A stretch of DNA of 64,000 bases from Chloroflexota bacterium (GCA_018823415.1 JAHJIN010000196.1:1-64000), one strand, 5' to 3'; shown: positions 42,749 through 51,505, counted from the first letter of the stretch. A program made the numbers and translations. Notes: generated from the sequence alone by a model not told the origin.

Positions 42749-42994
42749 TCATTTGAGATGAGGATTAAAGCGATAAGCCAGACTCAGATACTCCAACGCC
42801 GTGCGCTCGGGGATGCCCACCGTCTGACCAATCTCATCGATGCCATAGCCCTGGCCCAACAGCGATGTCACCTGCTCATAGTCCTTGATGCAAGATTTGA
42901 CCGTGCCGAAGTTTTGCCTCATCTGCCGTGCGATATCTTCGTCTGCCAGACCACGATTGTAAAGTTGGATGATGAGACCACGCGGAATAATCAT
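42749..42994 (-). CDS. Small helix-turn-helix protein
   Basis: 81 residues; AGGAGG 7 nt before ATG. Two HTH-like helical repeats: IQLYNRGLADEDIARQMRQNFGTV and VTSLLGQGYGIDEIGQTVGIPERTALEYL resemble Sigma70_r4/transposase-type helices. It may bind DNA as a small regulator. It has its own promoter. The target is unknown. Confidence 0.75.
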   Translation of the reverse strand: MIIPRGLIIQLYNRGLADEDIARQMRQNFGTVKSCIKDYEQVTSLLGQGYGIDEIGQTVGIPERTALEYLSLAYRFNPHLK

Positions 42995-43025
42995 GCCTTG
43001 TCCTCCTGTATAGCTATCTGGCTAG

Positions 43026-43054
43026 AGTATAGCTCAGATATACTGGAGGCGCAA
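43026..43054 (-). promoter_or_regulatory. Promoter of the small HTH gene
   Basis: Minus strand TTGCGC (43049-43054), 17-nt spacer, TATACT (43026-43031). Confidence 0.7.
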
Positions 43055-43140
43055 TTGGGCAATAGTACGGTTCGTTGTAGGACGGGTACTAGAGCGGATA
43101 TATAGCTATAGGCGTAGGCCAATCCGGCTTTGGTCCTAGT

Positions 43141-43167
43141 ACCATGGTACGACCAAGGTCGTATGGT
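43141..43167. terminator. Palindromic hairpin after the FecR-like gene
   Basis: ACCA-tgg-TACGACC / GGTCGTA-TGGT with a 2-nt loop; also contains the 12-bp palindrome GTACCATGGTAC. Probably ends the argS/FecR-like transcript; no U-tract. Confidence 0.45.
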
Positions 43168-43228
43168 CCCCAGACTATGGGTGTATGAGGCTCGACACGC
43201 CCAGCCAGTGGCATCCGTTTGCTATGCG

Positions 43229-44422
43229 CTATTCGCCGATCAGGCTGATGTCCGTGACCATGCTTTCATAGTCGTGTCCAGAGGCCATGACCTCAAAGGT
43301 CAAAATCTCCGAAGGGCGCATGGGCATGATCTCGGGATCATAGAGGTCGAATTCAAAGTGTTGCCAGTCGCTTTGTGGAATCTGGTCGGCCGGCCCCACC
43401 GGGCCGCCTTCATCGTTCTTGTAAAAGAACCCGTGATACCAGATATGGCTGACTTCTTCCGAACCGGTCCGGTAGCGAATGCGTACCGCAATAGGGTGCT
43501 CTGACCCCATGACGCCTCCGCCATCCAGGCTTTGATGGATCACCTTGACGTCCAGCGACAGGCGCAACTGCAAGAAATCGGTCACGTCCTTGTGGACGAT
43601 TTCTTGGCCGATGATGCTTTCCCCGTGACCGCCCTCGCTACCCCGGCGCACAAACCGCACCACCGTGCGTCCTTCAGACTTGGTCAGGGTGATTTCCCCC
43701 TCGACGCCGCTGATAGCCGTGTCGGCCAGTTGCCAGCCTTCAAAGCCCTGGTCGAGATCACCATTCACCAGCAACTCGATCTCGGCCGGTTTGGGCACCG
43801 ACGGGCTCTGGCCGGCCAGCACTTCGCCACGTTGCCCTTGCGCCACCGCCACCGTTGTGCCCTGGGCCAGCGCCACGGCACTGCCGCGCCGCACCGAGAC
43901 GGCGCTCACCAGATCCCCCACCTCAACACGATAGCTCCCCTCGGTCAATTCATAGGTGGCCTGGGGCGTTTGCACCCGAAAGCGCAGCGAGGTATCGCTG
44001 CGCGGCACGGCCACGCCGATGCGCGCCACACCCGTATCTATGGCCAGTGTAACCTGGAGGTTCGATGCGCCATACAGCGGCGTGCTGGACTCGTGCAGCG
44101 TGACCTGGGTATTGGGAAACAGGGTAACGGTACTGCCATCAAAGGTGGTGATGAGGGCCCGGGAGGCGTCGCGCGTCTCCACGCTGTCGCCCTCTCGCAG
44201 GGGGGCCTGGCGTGTCGTGACCACGGTCCAATCCTTGGAGCCGGCCGTGCGCAGCGCCGCCGTGCCACCCCACACTTCGAGGCGAGCTTCCTGAGCGGCC
44301 ATGGCCGTATCGCGATACCATAACCCGGTGAACACGCAGGTGGCACACAAGAGCAGCCACATGGCAAAAGTGCTCCACAGGACGATCCAGGCTGTCATTT
44401 CGGGTCGTTGTCGCGCAAACAC
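43229..44422 (-). CDS. Membrane-anchored FecR-like protein
   Basis: 397 residues; GTG start 14 nt after the argS stop, with only a weak AGCGAG site. One transmembrane helix (about 10-33). Residues about 45-200 follow the FecR pattern (W-x-x-x-T-x-x-x-x-P-L-x-E-G-D-S-V-x-T and TVTLFPNTQVTL). A C-terminal jelly-roll/carbohydrate-binding-like domain begins NGDLDQGFEGWQ (about 220-397). It probably displays a binding domain outside the cell. No FecI sigma gene is nearby, so a classic FecIR role is unlikely. Confidence 0.75.
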   Translation of the reverse strand: MFARQRPEMTAWIVLWSTFAMWLLLCATCVFTGLWYRDTAMAAQEARLEVWGGTAALRTAGSKDWTVVTTRQAPLREGDSVETRDASRALITTFDGSTVTLFPNTQVTLHESSTPLYGASNLQVTLAIDTGVARIGVAVPRSDTSLRFRVQTPQATYELTEGSYRVEVGDLVSAVSVRRGSAVALAQGTTVAVAQGQRGEVLAGQSPSVPKPAEIELLVNGDLDQGFEGWQLADTAISGVEGEITLTKSEGRTVVRFVRRGSEGGHGESIIGQEIVHKDVTDFLQLRLSLDVKVIHQSLDGGGVMGSEHPIAVRIRYRTGSEEVSHIWYHGFFYKNDEGGPVGPADQIPQSDWQHFEFDLYDPEIMPMRPSEILTFEVMASGHDYESMVTDISLIGE

Positions 44423-44436
44423 GGTCGTATTCTCGC

Positions 44437-46077
44437 TTACATGCTGTCGGGGGCCGACAGGCCCATGAGGTTCAAGGCCCGGGCCAGCACGATCTGGGCT
44501 GTGGCCGCCAGCTTGAGCCGGGCCTTGGTGAGCGCCTCGTCATCGGAAAGGACCCGGCAATCGCGGTAGAACAGGTGAAAGGTGGTGGCCAATTCCTGGG
44601 CATAGTAAGGCACATAGTGCGGAGCCAGCTCGAGCGCGGCCTTTTCCACCACCTCGGGAAGCCGGAGCAACTGCCGGATCAATGCCAGTTCGGATGGATG
44701 GGCAAGGAGCGACACATCGCCGGTACGCCAGTCAATGTCTGGGGCCTTGCGCAGGATGCTGGCGATGCGCGCATGGGCATACTGCACATAGTACACCGGG
44801 TTGCGCTCTGACTGCTCGACCGCCAGCGACAGGTCAAACTCCATGTGGCTCTCTGTGGCCCGGGCCAGCATGAAATAGCGCACGGCGTCGGGGCCGGCCT
44901 CGTCGATGAGTTCGTCCAGCGTGACAAAGTTGGCCCGGCGCGTGCTCATCTTGACCACCTGGCCGTCGCGCAGCACGGTGATAAACTGGTTCAACACCAG
45001 CCGAATGCCGTCGGTGGGATAGCCCAGGGCTTGCAGGCCGCGCATCACGTCGGGGAACGCGGCAATGTGGTCGGCCCCCAGCACGTCTATGATGTACCCA
45101 AAACCCCGCTCGAGCTTGTCGACGTGGTAGGCAATGTCCGGCAGGCGATACGTGGGCTCGCCGGTGCCCTTGACCACCACCCGGTCCTCGTCGCCGCCCA
45201 GGTCGGTGGTGCGGAACCAGACTGCGCCGTCCTTGTCATAGACATGTCCCCGCTCGCGCAGGGCCTCCAGCGTGGTCTGGACCTTGCCGGTCTTGTACAG
45301 GTCGTCCTCGTTATAGTATACGTCAAAAACCACGCCCAGGCGTGCCAGGGTGACCTGAATCTCGGCAAAGATGAGGCGCTCGGCAGTGTCCTTGAAGATG
45401 GTGATGTCGGCGGTATCGGCCAGGCTGTCGCCGTGCTCGTCCAGCACCACCTGGGCAATGTCAATGATATAGCCGCCCTGGTAATAATCGGCCGGAAAGT
45501 CAATGGGCTGGCCCAGCAGTTCCCGGTAGCGCAGGCGCACGCTGTCGCCCAGGACAGTCATCTGGCGGCCGGCGTTGTTGAAATAATACTCGCGGGTCAC
45601 GTCATAGCCCGCAGCGGTGAGCAGGTGAGCCAGCGTATCGCCGATGGCCGCGCCCCGACCGTGGCCCACGGTGAGAGGGCCAGTGGGGTTGGAGCTGACA
45701 AACTCGACCTGGGTCTGGAGGCCGTGGCCCAGGTCTATGGCGCCCCAGGCGTCGCCGGCGGCCCGAATGGTTTCTACCTGCCGCGCCAGCCAGGCGTCGG
45801 CCAGGGCAATGTTGATAAAACCCGGCCCGGCGATCTCGACGCGACCCACAAAGGGGGCCGGGGGCAGGTGCCGCACGATGACCTCGGCCAGGGCACGGGG
45901 TTTCATGGCCGCGTCTTTTTGGTATTTCAGCGCCAGCGTGGTCGCATAATCGCCGTGGTCGGCCTGGCGTGGGTGTTCCACCGCCAGGTCGCTGACGGCA
46001 AAATGCGGCAGGTCGCCGGCGGCCCACGCCGCCTCTAGCGCCTGGCGAAACAATGTGGCGATGTCGTCTCGGATCAT
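44437..46077 (-). CDS. argS: Arginyl-tRNA synthetase
   Basis: 546 residues from ATG 46077, chosen because AGGTTAGGA (from the repeat) lies about 8 nt upstream; ATG 46083 is in frame but too close. Class I aaRS: N-terminal Arg_S domain, NPTGPLTVGHGRGAAIGDTL (HIGH), KMSTR (KMSKS equivalent) and a DALR anticodon domain (VYYVQYAHARIASILRKA to GLSAPDSM). It charges tRNA-Arg with arginine. Repeat copy B sits immediately upstream. Confidence 0.96.
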   Translation of the reverse strand: MIRDDIATLFRQALEAAWAAGDLPHFAVSDLAVEHPRQADHGDYATTLALKYQKDAAMKPRALAEVIVRHLPPAPFVGRVEIAGPGFINIALADAWLARQVETIRAAGDAWGAIDLGHGLQTQVEFVSSNPTGPLTVGHGRGAAIGDTLAHLLTAAGYDVTREYYFNNAGRQMTVLGDSVRLRYRELLGQPIDFPADYYQGGYIIDIAQVVLDEHGDSLADTADITIFKDTAERLIFAEIQVTLARLGVVFDVYYNEDDLYKTGKVQTTLEALRERGHVYDKDGAVWFRTTDLGGDEDRVVVKGTGEPTYRLPDIAYHVDKLERGFGYIIDVLGADHIAAFPDVMRGLQALGYPTDGIRLVLNQFITVLRDGQVVKMSTRRANFVTLDELIDEAGPDAVRYFMLARATESHMEFDLSLAVEQSERNPVYYVQYAHARIASILRKAPDIDWRTGDVSLLAHPSELALIRQLLRLPEVVEKAALELAPHYVPYYAQELATTFHLFYRDCRVLSDDEALTKARLKLAATAQIVLARALNLMGLSAPDSM

Positions 46078-46085
46078 GAGCATAT

Positions 46086-46237
46086 CCTAACCTGGACCAG
46101 CCAGAACCAAACAAAAAATCTAACCGCCGAGATCGCAGAGACCGCTGAGCAGATGATGAAAAACCTCTGCGCCCTCTGCGGCTCTGCGGTGGAATCCTTG
46201 CTTATTGGGCAAGGATCTCACTGGTAACGCACCAGCG
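46086..46237. repeat. Intergenic modular repeat, copy B
   Basis: Same modules and order as copy A: CCTAACCTGGACCAGCCAGA at the left edge, TAACCGCCGAGATCGCAGAG core with its imperfect CTCTGCG partners, stem ATCCTTGC / GCAAGGAT, and CTGGTAACGCACC. Read on the minus strand it delivers the argS ribosome-binding site. Confidence 0.82.
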
Positions 46238-46248
46238 GGAATAGTCTA

Positions 46249-47100
46249 TCACACGTCGGCCGTTTCTTCAAGTCGCAAGAGCCGGGCGGCCGTGCCGCCC
46301 AGGAGCGCGGCCTCGACGTCTGGTGCGAGGCCCAGCGCCCGGATGCGCTTGAGGTAACGCTCCGGCCTCACGAGCGGATAATCGCTGCCCCACAGGGCCT
46401 TTCCCGGCGCGCACTGCTCTGCCACGCGATAGACAGCGTCATCGTACAAGTAGACGCTGGCGGCGGTATCGTAATAGACGTTGGCGCACGCGGCACGGAC
46501 CTCGGGCATCAACTCGTAAAAGGCCAGGCCGCCGCCCCAGTGGGCGCTGACGAGGGTGAGATTGGGATAACGCTGTGCCAGACGATGGAGCATGGCCGGC
46601 CCCACGTTGCCTTTGCCAGGATACGTGTGGCCCGGCCCCTCGTTGCTGTGCGTCAGCAACGGCACGCCCCGTTGGGCGATCGATTGAACGAATACCTGCA
46701 CATCGTCGTCGTCCCAGGTATAGCCCTGGCCGTCGGGCATCAGCTCGCCAACACCGCGCAGGCCCCGGTCCAGGCACCACTCGACATCGGCGATGGCCTG
46801 ATGGCCGGTCAAGGGCTGCGCCACGGCAAACCCCACCAGCCGGCCCTGGTAGCGGCGCACGGCGTCCAGCACATAGGCGTTGTGCTCGCGGCACAGGCCC
46901 TCGTCGGCCCAGGCAAAACCAAAGGCCACGGCCTTGTCCACCCCGGCCCGGTCCATCGTGCCAATGAGGTCCTCAGCCGTCGCCATCCGGGCCTGGGGAT
47001 CGCTGTAGAGCGTGCAAAACCAGCGGTCGCAGTCCAGGTATGGCTCGCGGCGCGCGCACCATTCTGGCGGAAAGATGTGGGTGTGGAAATCGATAATCAT
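46249..47100 (-). CDS. Amidohydrolase-2 (ACMSD-like) family protein
   Basis: 283 residues forming a TIM-barrel metal hydrolase: N-terminal IIDFHTHIFPPEW (H-x-H), central LLTHSNEGPGHTYPGKGN, LVSAHWGGG and ALWGSDYPLVRPERYLKRI near the end, the metal and acid/base residues of the PF04909 group. Such enzymes act as decarboxylases or lactone/amide hydrolases on small acids. Substrate unknown. No clear Shine-Dalgarno precedes the ATG. Confidence 0.85.
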   Translation of the reverse strand: MIIDFHTHIFPPEWCARREPYLDCDRWFCTLYSDPQARMATAEDLIGTMDRAGVDKAVAFGFAWADEGLCREHNAYVLDAVRRYQGRLVGFAVAQPLTGHQAIADVEWCLDRGLRGVGELMPDGQGYTWDDDDVQVFVQSIAQRGVPLLTHSNEGPGHTYPGKGNVGPAMLHRLAQRYPNLTLVSAHWGGGLAFYELMPEVRAACANVYYDTAASVYLYDDAVYRVAEQCAPGKALWGSDYPLVRPERYLKRIRALGLAPDVEAALLGGTAARLLRLEETADV

Positions 47101-47171
47101 GCCAAAACCCAGACCGCCGACCCCGGCCGGCCGTCGGTCCCCCTATGATACCCCCGGGGGAGAGGCTGCAT

Positions 47172-47480
47172 TCACCCGCCCCGCACCGTGTTGTACTTGT
47201 GGGGCCGCTCCCAGTTGCGGTCCATCACCCGGCGAAACAGGGCCTCGGCGTCCTGGTCCAGGGCCGATAGCAGGTGCAAGATGCGAATGATGGTATCAAT
47301 CAGCTCCTCGCCCACAACCTCGTGTGACTGCCCTTTTTTGTAGGCATCGGTGGCTTCCGAGACCTCGGTATGGATGAGGGCCAGCATCTCCCAGATGCGC
47401 GCCGGGTCCGACGAAAAGCCCTTGGCGTCGGCCAGGGCGCGGACCTCGATCATCTTTTCGTTGAGGCCGATGGGTTCCAT
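47172..47480 (-). CDS. MazG-like nucleotide pyrophosphohydrolase
   Basis: 102 residues from ATG 47480 (GGGAGAG upstream). The helical MazG core has MLALIHTEVSEATDAYKKG and GEELIDTIIRILHLLSAL; the E-x-x-E and E-x-x-D acidic pairs bind Mg2+. It probably removes damaged or excess nucleoside triphosphates. The frame upstream of 47480 is translated repeat DNA. Confidence 0.85.
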   Translation of the reverse strand: MEPIGLNEKMIEVRALADAKGFSSDPARIWEMLALIHTEVSEATDAYKKGQSHEVVGEELIDTIIRILHLLSALDQDAEALFRRVMDRNWERPHKYNTVRGG

Positions 47481-47493
47481 GTGTCTCTCCCGG

Positions 47494-47574
47494 CCCTCAC
47501 CCCCTGCGCTTCGCACGCCCCCTCCCCTCTCCCAATTTTGGGAGAGGGGAGGGGGTTGGCGGGAGAGGTGAGGG
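47494..47574. repeat. Nested inverted repeat
   Basis: Outer arms CCCTCAC / GTGAGGG and a long inner stem CCCCCTCCCCTCTCCCA / TGGGAGAGGGGAGGGGG, filling the gap between the rluD-like and mazG-like genes. It has the look of a dispersed REP-type element. Confidence 0.8.
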
Positions 47575-48486
47575 CTATATTCCTCGCAAGCGTTCCAGAA
47601 CACGCTGGAGGTCGTCCGGCAAGTCGCTGGTGAATTCCAGTTGTTTCCTGGTGATGGGCTGCTGAAAGCCCAGGCCGCTGGCGTGGAGGAACTGCCGGCC
47701 CACGTTCAACCGGTCCTTGCGCGGGCCATACACCGGGTCGCCGGCCACCGGGTGCCCGATGTAGGCCAGGTGGACGCGGATCTGGTGCGTGCGGCCGGTT
47801 TCGGGCCGGGCTTCCACCAGCGTATAGTCGGGCCAGGCCTCCAGTACGGTAAAGCGCGTGCGCGCCTCGCGCCCGTCGGCGCGGACGGTCATGCGCTGGC
47901 GCCAGCGCGAGTGCCGGCCCACCGGCGCATCGATGAGGCCTTGGACCGTGGGCACGTGGCCCACTACCAGGGCGGTGTAGCGCTTGCGCACGGCCTGGTC
48001 CTTGAACTGGGCCTTGAGCCCGTCGGTGGCGCGCTGGGTCTTGCCCACCACCAGCAGGCCCGAGGTATCCTTGTCCAGCCGGTGGACGATGCCGGGTCGG
48101 CCTTCAGGGTCGGTGCCGGCCAGGTGCGGGTAGCGCGCCAGCAGCGCGTTCGCCAGCGTGCCAGATTCGTGGCCCACGGCCGGGTGGATGACCAGGCCGG
48201 CGGGCTTGTCGATGACCAGCACCTCCCGGTCTTCGTATACCACATGCAGTGGGATCGCTTCGGGGATCAGGGCCGGCTCGTCGTCTGAAGGGGGCAAATA
48301 GACCAGGATGGTGTTGCCGCCGACGAGGCGCAGGCTGGACTTGGCCGGCTGGCCGTCTACCAGCACCTGGCCCTCGACGATAAGCCGCTGCACCTGGGCC
48401 CGCGACAGGTCGGTCTGGGCCGCCAGGTAGGCGTCCAGCCGTTTGCCGTGGTCTTGATCGGTGGGGGTGAGCGAGAGTGGGTCCAT
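47575..48486 (-). CDS. RluA/RluD-family pseudouridine synthase
   Basis: 303 residues. S4 RNA-binding domain (about 14-60, KRLDAYLAAQTDLSRAQVQRL), then the synthase domain with RPGIVHRLDKDTSGLLVVGK (catalytic Asp) and PETGRTHQIRVHLAYIGHPVAGD. Closest to RluD, which modifies 23S rRNA helix 69. Its start shares one base with the stop of the diadenylate-cyclase-like gene (TAATG). Confidence 0.93.
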   Translation of the reverse strand: MDPLSLTPTDQDHGKRLDAYLAAQTDLSRAQVQRLIVEGQVLVDGQPAKSSLRLVGGNTILVYLPPSDDEPALIPEAIPLHVVYEDREVLVIDKPAGLVIHPAVGHESGTLANALLARYPHLAGTDPEGRPGIVHRLDKDTSGLLVVGKTQRATDGLKAQFKDQAVRKRYTALVVGHVPTVQGLIDAPVGRHSRWRQRMTVRADGREARTRFTVLEAWPDYTLVEARPETGRTHQIRVHLAYIGHPVAGDPVYGPRKDRLNVGRQFLHASGLGFQQPITRKQLEFTSDLPDDLQRVLERLRGI

Positions 48487-49535
48487 TACAGGCGTAGGAT
48501 CAACTTGCCGCCCTGATAGATGGAAATGGGACCATCCTGGCTGACGACGACGGCCATGCTGCCGGTCTCGGCGCTCATTTTGGCGGCGCTGGTGTGGCGG
48601 GCGCCTTCGCCGGGCAAGGTATCCGCCACGGTGTGGGGTTGGGGTCGCAGCAGGACCATGCAGCCCTTGAACGCGCCGCGCGCGTCCACAATGGTGGCGC
48701 CGTCCTGCTTGGCAAAGTTGATCAATTCCTGGTCGGACAGCGCATAGATGTTGGCTGATTGGATGGCGGCATAGGCGCTGATCTTGGGCGGGTCGGACCG
48801 GTTGAGGATGTCGTCGGCATCGCCCACCATGAAAATGGCACCCAGGTTCATCTCGCTCATCTGAAAGGCCACGCTGAGCACGCGCTGCACCAGCGCCAGG
48901 TCATAGTGTTGCCCCTGGGCGATGGCAGTGACGGAGCGGTCGATGTGTGGCGCATCACGCATCACCCAATCGCCGCGCACAAACTCGCCCACCAGCGCGC
49001 CGTGGGCAAAGACCTTGACGCGGTGCCCCTGGGGCGGCACAAAGAATACCACGGCATGGGCCTGTTTGCTGATGATGGCATAGCGCCGGAACTGGGCGCC
49101 CAGGATGGGGCTGACTTGCTCGTCGTCCAGGTGAATGTCTACCTTGCGGATGCTGTGGACCAGGCCGGTCTGGTCGATGGCATAGGCGAGCACCTGCCCA
49201 TCGACCATTTCGGCCAGGGTGGTGAGGACCCGGCTCATTTCGCGGATGTGGGCGGCTTCGACCAGATGGATTTCGGCTTCTGGGAGCAAATCAGCGATGC
49301 GGGCCGGCTCGCCCACGATGAACGCCGACGAGATGGGTTTTTCCTCGTGCTCGCGTTGGGCCAGATCGGCGGCCGTGTCGGCAATATTGAGCATGGATGG
49401 CGCGTCGATGCCTTGCTCGGCCGCCAGCTCGAGCAAAAAGTGAGCGCCTTCTTCCCGAATCCAGGCGTCAAAGATGCGCGCCTTGCGTTCCAGCTCGATC
49501 AGGCGGCTTTTTTCCACCTGTACCCACTCGGTCAT
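48486..49535 (-). CDS. Tandem diadenylate-cyclase-domain (DAC/DisA_N) protein
   Basis: 349 residues from ATG 49535 (GAGAG upstream). The C-terminal half (about 210-345) is a DAC domain: GAIFMVGD, DGATIVD (DGA 278-280), GARHTSAAKMS (RH-x-x-A 313-317) and VVVSQDGPISIYQGG. These are the ATP-binding motifs of c-di-AMP synthases. The N-terminal half (about 45-185) repeats the order in weaker form: SSAFIVGEP, VDGQVLAYAID (DGQ 112-114), GAQFRRYAIIS (149-153) and VVFFVPPQGHRVKVFAHG. It therefore looks like one active plus one degenerate DAC unit. No membrane helix is present. Confidence 0.82.
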   Translation of the reverse strand: MTEWVQVEKSRLIELERKARIFDAWIREEGAHFLLELAAEQGIDAPSMLNIADTAADLAQREHEEKPISSAFIVGEPARIADLLPEAEIHLVEAAHIREMSRVLTTLAEMVDGQVLAYAIDQTGLVHSIRKVDIHLDDEQVSPILGAQFRRYAIISKQAHAVVFFVPPQGHRVKVFAHGALVGEFVRGDWVMRDAPHIDRSVTAIAQGQHYDLALVQRVLSVAFQMSEMNLGAIFMVGDADDILNRSDPPKISAYAAIQSANIYALSDQELINFAKQDGATIVDARGAFKGCMVLLRPQPHTVADTLPGEGARHTSAAKMSAETGSMAVVVSQDGPISIYQGGKLILRL

Positions 49536-50398
49536 GGCACGTCTCTCGATGGTGGCCGAATCCACCAGCGGTCCAGGTCGCGATAGGGGCGTTGGCATTC
49601 CTTGATCTGGGGGCGTTGGGCCAGATAGGCCGGGCCGGTGGCGCGGATCCAGTCGTGGAAATGGTGCTTGAGGGCCTCGGGTTCCCAGCGGTGGGCCGGG
49701 GTCGCATCGAACACCGGCGCGCCGTTCGTCCACCGCCCCTGGGCCAGGCACACCGGGCATTCCAGGCCGCCATCGACCGTGGGCCGGAAAAAGTCGGCGC
49801 CGCAGACCGGGCAATGGCCCGGCCCAAAGTCAGGCCGCACGTCTGCGCCGGCCAGGGCGCGGCGCAGGTTGGCGCCGGCGACTATGGCGTGCTCCAAGTT
49901 GGCCGGATCCAGGAGTACCTGGCCGGGGCCGGGCGCATAGGCCATCAGCGCGCCGGCCAGCCGGTAGCCAAAGGCCATCACGGCGCTGTTGAGGAACGGC
50001 AGCAAAAGCCGTCCCCACTCGCGCAGGCCGGCCACGCCCACGGTCACGGCGGCTTGGCCGGCGAACTGGTCTTGCCGGGCCAAGGCCATGATAAAGCGGT
50101 CGACCAGGAGCTTGACGGGGCCGGGGGGCAGCAGGGCATAGGCCGGCGCGCCCAGGACCAGCCCATCGGCGGCCTGCATCTCGGTCAGCAGGAATTCCAT
50201 GTCGTCGTTCAGGCGGCAGGGGCCGCCGTCGCGCAAGGCGCAGCCCATACAGCCGGTGCAATAGTCCAGGCGCAGGTCGGTGAGCCGCAGCAGGCGCACG
50301 TCATCGGTGGCGACGCTCGCAGCGCGGACCACTTCTTTGACCAGGACTTCGGTATTGCCCAGTTTGCGGCTGGAGCCGATTAAACCCAGAATGCGCAT
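49532..50398 (-). CDS. Flavodoxin-family NAD(P)H oxidoreductase with zinc ribbon
   Basis: 288 residues. N-terminal FMN-reductase fold: LGLIGSSRKLGNTEVLVKEV (phosphate loop), CTGCMGCAL (Cys cluster), VLGAPAYALLPPGPVKLLVDR. The C-terminal extension has a zinc ribbon, HCPVCGADFFR ... LECPVC, and an aromatic tail. It probably reduces quinones, flavins or Fe-S partners. It is ATGA-coupled to the diadenylate-cyclase-like gene. Confidence 0.85.
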   Translation of the reverse strand: MRILGLIGSSRKLGNTEVLVKEVVRAASVATDDVRLLRLTDLRLDYCTGCMGCALRDGGPCRLNDDMEFLLTEMQAADGLVLGAPAYALLPPGPVKLLVDRFIMALARQDQFAGQAAVTVGVAGLREWGRLLLPFLNSAVMAFGYRLAGALMAYAPGPGQVLLDPANLEHAIVAGANLRRALAGADVRPDFGPGHCPVCGADFFRPTVDGGLECPVCLAQGRWTNGAPVFDATPAHRWEPEALKHHFHDWIRATGPAYLAQRPQIKECQRPYRDLDRWWIRPPSRDVP

Positions 50399-50421
50399 GG
50401 TTCCTCGCGAGGCATGATGCC

Positions 50422-50949
50422 TTATAAATCAGTTGTACTATCACCTGGGGCATCTGATGGCGTGGGTTCCAGTTCGGGGGCCGGCTGTTCCTCACTCGAC
50501 ATGAATATCAGATAATAGGCCAGCAGACCCACGCCGGCCACGATGGCGGCGTCGGCAATGTTGAACACGGGCCATAGCACAAACTCGATGAAATCCACCA
50601 CGCTGCCGCCATGGTGGAGCCGGTCCAGCAGGTTGCCGATGGCGCCGCCCAGTTGCAGGCCTAGGCTCACCCGCACCAGGAGCAACTGGCCGGGCATGCG
50701 CCGATAATAGATCAGGATGACCGTCACCACCACCAGGGCAATGATTGCCAGAATAGAGCCCTGATCCTGGAACAGGCCAAAAGCGGCCCCGGTGTTGGTG
50801 GTATAGCGCAGCCGCAGGATGTCGCCCACCACCGGGACTATGCGGCCATCGTTCAGATTGGCCGTGGCCCAGAGTTTGGTGCCCTGGTCAAGCAGCACGA
50901 CCACCAGGGCGATGAGGAACAAGATGCCTTCTTGCCACCAACGTTTCAC
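50422..50949 (-). CDS. lspA: Signal peptidase II (prolipoprotein)
   Basis: 175 residues with four transmembrane helices. Conserved motifs: LDQGTKLWA, RYTTNTGAAFGLF, GGAIGNLLDRL (catalytic Asp), VVDFI and VFNIADAAIV (second catalytic Asp). It cleaves lipoprotein signal peptides, serving the lipoproteins at 9682 and 21129. A cytosolic acidic/Pro tail of about 25 residues is added. Confidence 0.94.
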   Translation of the reverse strand: MKRWWQEGILFLIALVVVLLDQGTKLWATANLNDGRIVPVVGDILRLRYTTNTGAAFGLFQDQGSILAIIALVVVTVILIYYRRMPGQLLLVRVSLGLQLGGAIGNLLDRLHHGGSVVDFIEFVLWPVFNIADAAIVAGVGLLAYYLIFMSSEEQPAPELEPTPSDAPGDSTTDL

Positions 50950-50999
50950 GGTCTATTACCTTTCTGGATATGGATGACAGTGACCCAGATACAAGAAAC

Positions 51000-51030
51000 G
51001 CCGTCCCGTCGTGCCCTACGACGGGATGGC
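51000..51030 (-). terminator. Hairpin between dksA-like and lspA
   Basis: 13-bp stem (one G-T) GCCGTCCCGTCGT / ACGACGGGATGGC with a 5-nt loop; GTTTCTTGT follows on the minus strand. It may partly separate the two genes. Confidence 0.5.
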
Positions 51031-51057
51031 GAGTAACATGCTGGGCGGAAAGACCGC

Positions 51058-51435
51058 CTAGCGCCGGCGCGGGGCCATTTCGGCGATGCGCTGGCAACGC
51101 AAGCATAGCGACGTGTAAGGAATGGCCTCCAGGCGCGCCAGGTCGATCTCGGTGCCGCACCGTTCGCAGAGGCCATATTCGCCGCGTTCGAACCGGCCCA
51201 GGGCTTCTTCCACAGCCCGCAACCGGCGTTCTACGGTCTTGCGCAGTGAGATCCGTTTTTCGTGCTCAAAGGTTTCCGTGGCATCATCGGCCAGGTGATT
51301 GCCATAGCCGGTGTGCTCGCTGACATCACCCGCGGCGATCTCGGCGTCTTGTTCTTCCAGGTGTGCGAGTTCGTCCCGCAGCCGATCACACTCGGCCAGC
51401 AGCGGGGCGTGTAACTCGTCTTTGCTCAGAATCAT
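51058..51435 (-). CDS. TraR/DksA-type zinc-finger protein
   Basis: 125 residues; AGAGGA upstream of ATG. N-terminal coiled-coil (about 1-85, KDELHAPLLAECDRLRDELAHLEEQ) and a C4 zinc finger (CERCG ... CLRCQ, about 91-115). DksA-like proteins enter the RNA polymerase secondary channel and modulate transcription. First gene of the long minus-strand cluster that runs through lspA and the DAC gene. Confidence 0.9.
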   Translation of the reverse strand: MILSKDELHAPLLAECDRLRDELAHLEEQDAEIAAGDVSEHTGYGNHLADDATETFEHEKRISLRKTVERRLRAVEEALGRFERGEYGLCERCGTEIDLARLEAIPYTSLCLRCQRIAEMAPRRR

Positions 51436-51505
51436 CGTCGATTTCCTCTTGTCTAGCAGTGCCGGTCTATTGTAGCCGATCTATGACAAAAAGGCAAGCG
51501 GCCTT

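Noticed and set aside
43229-44422. FecIR-type iron signalling system
   Set aside because: No ECF sigma or TonB receptor gene is adjacent; only the FecR-like fold is shared.
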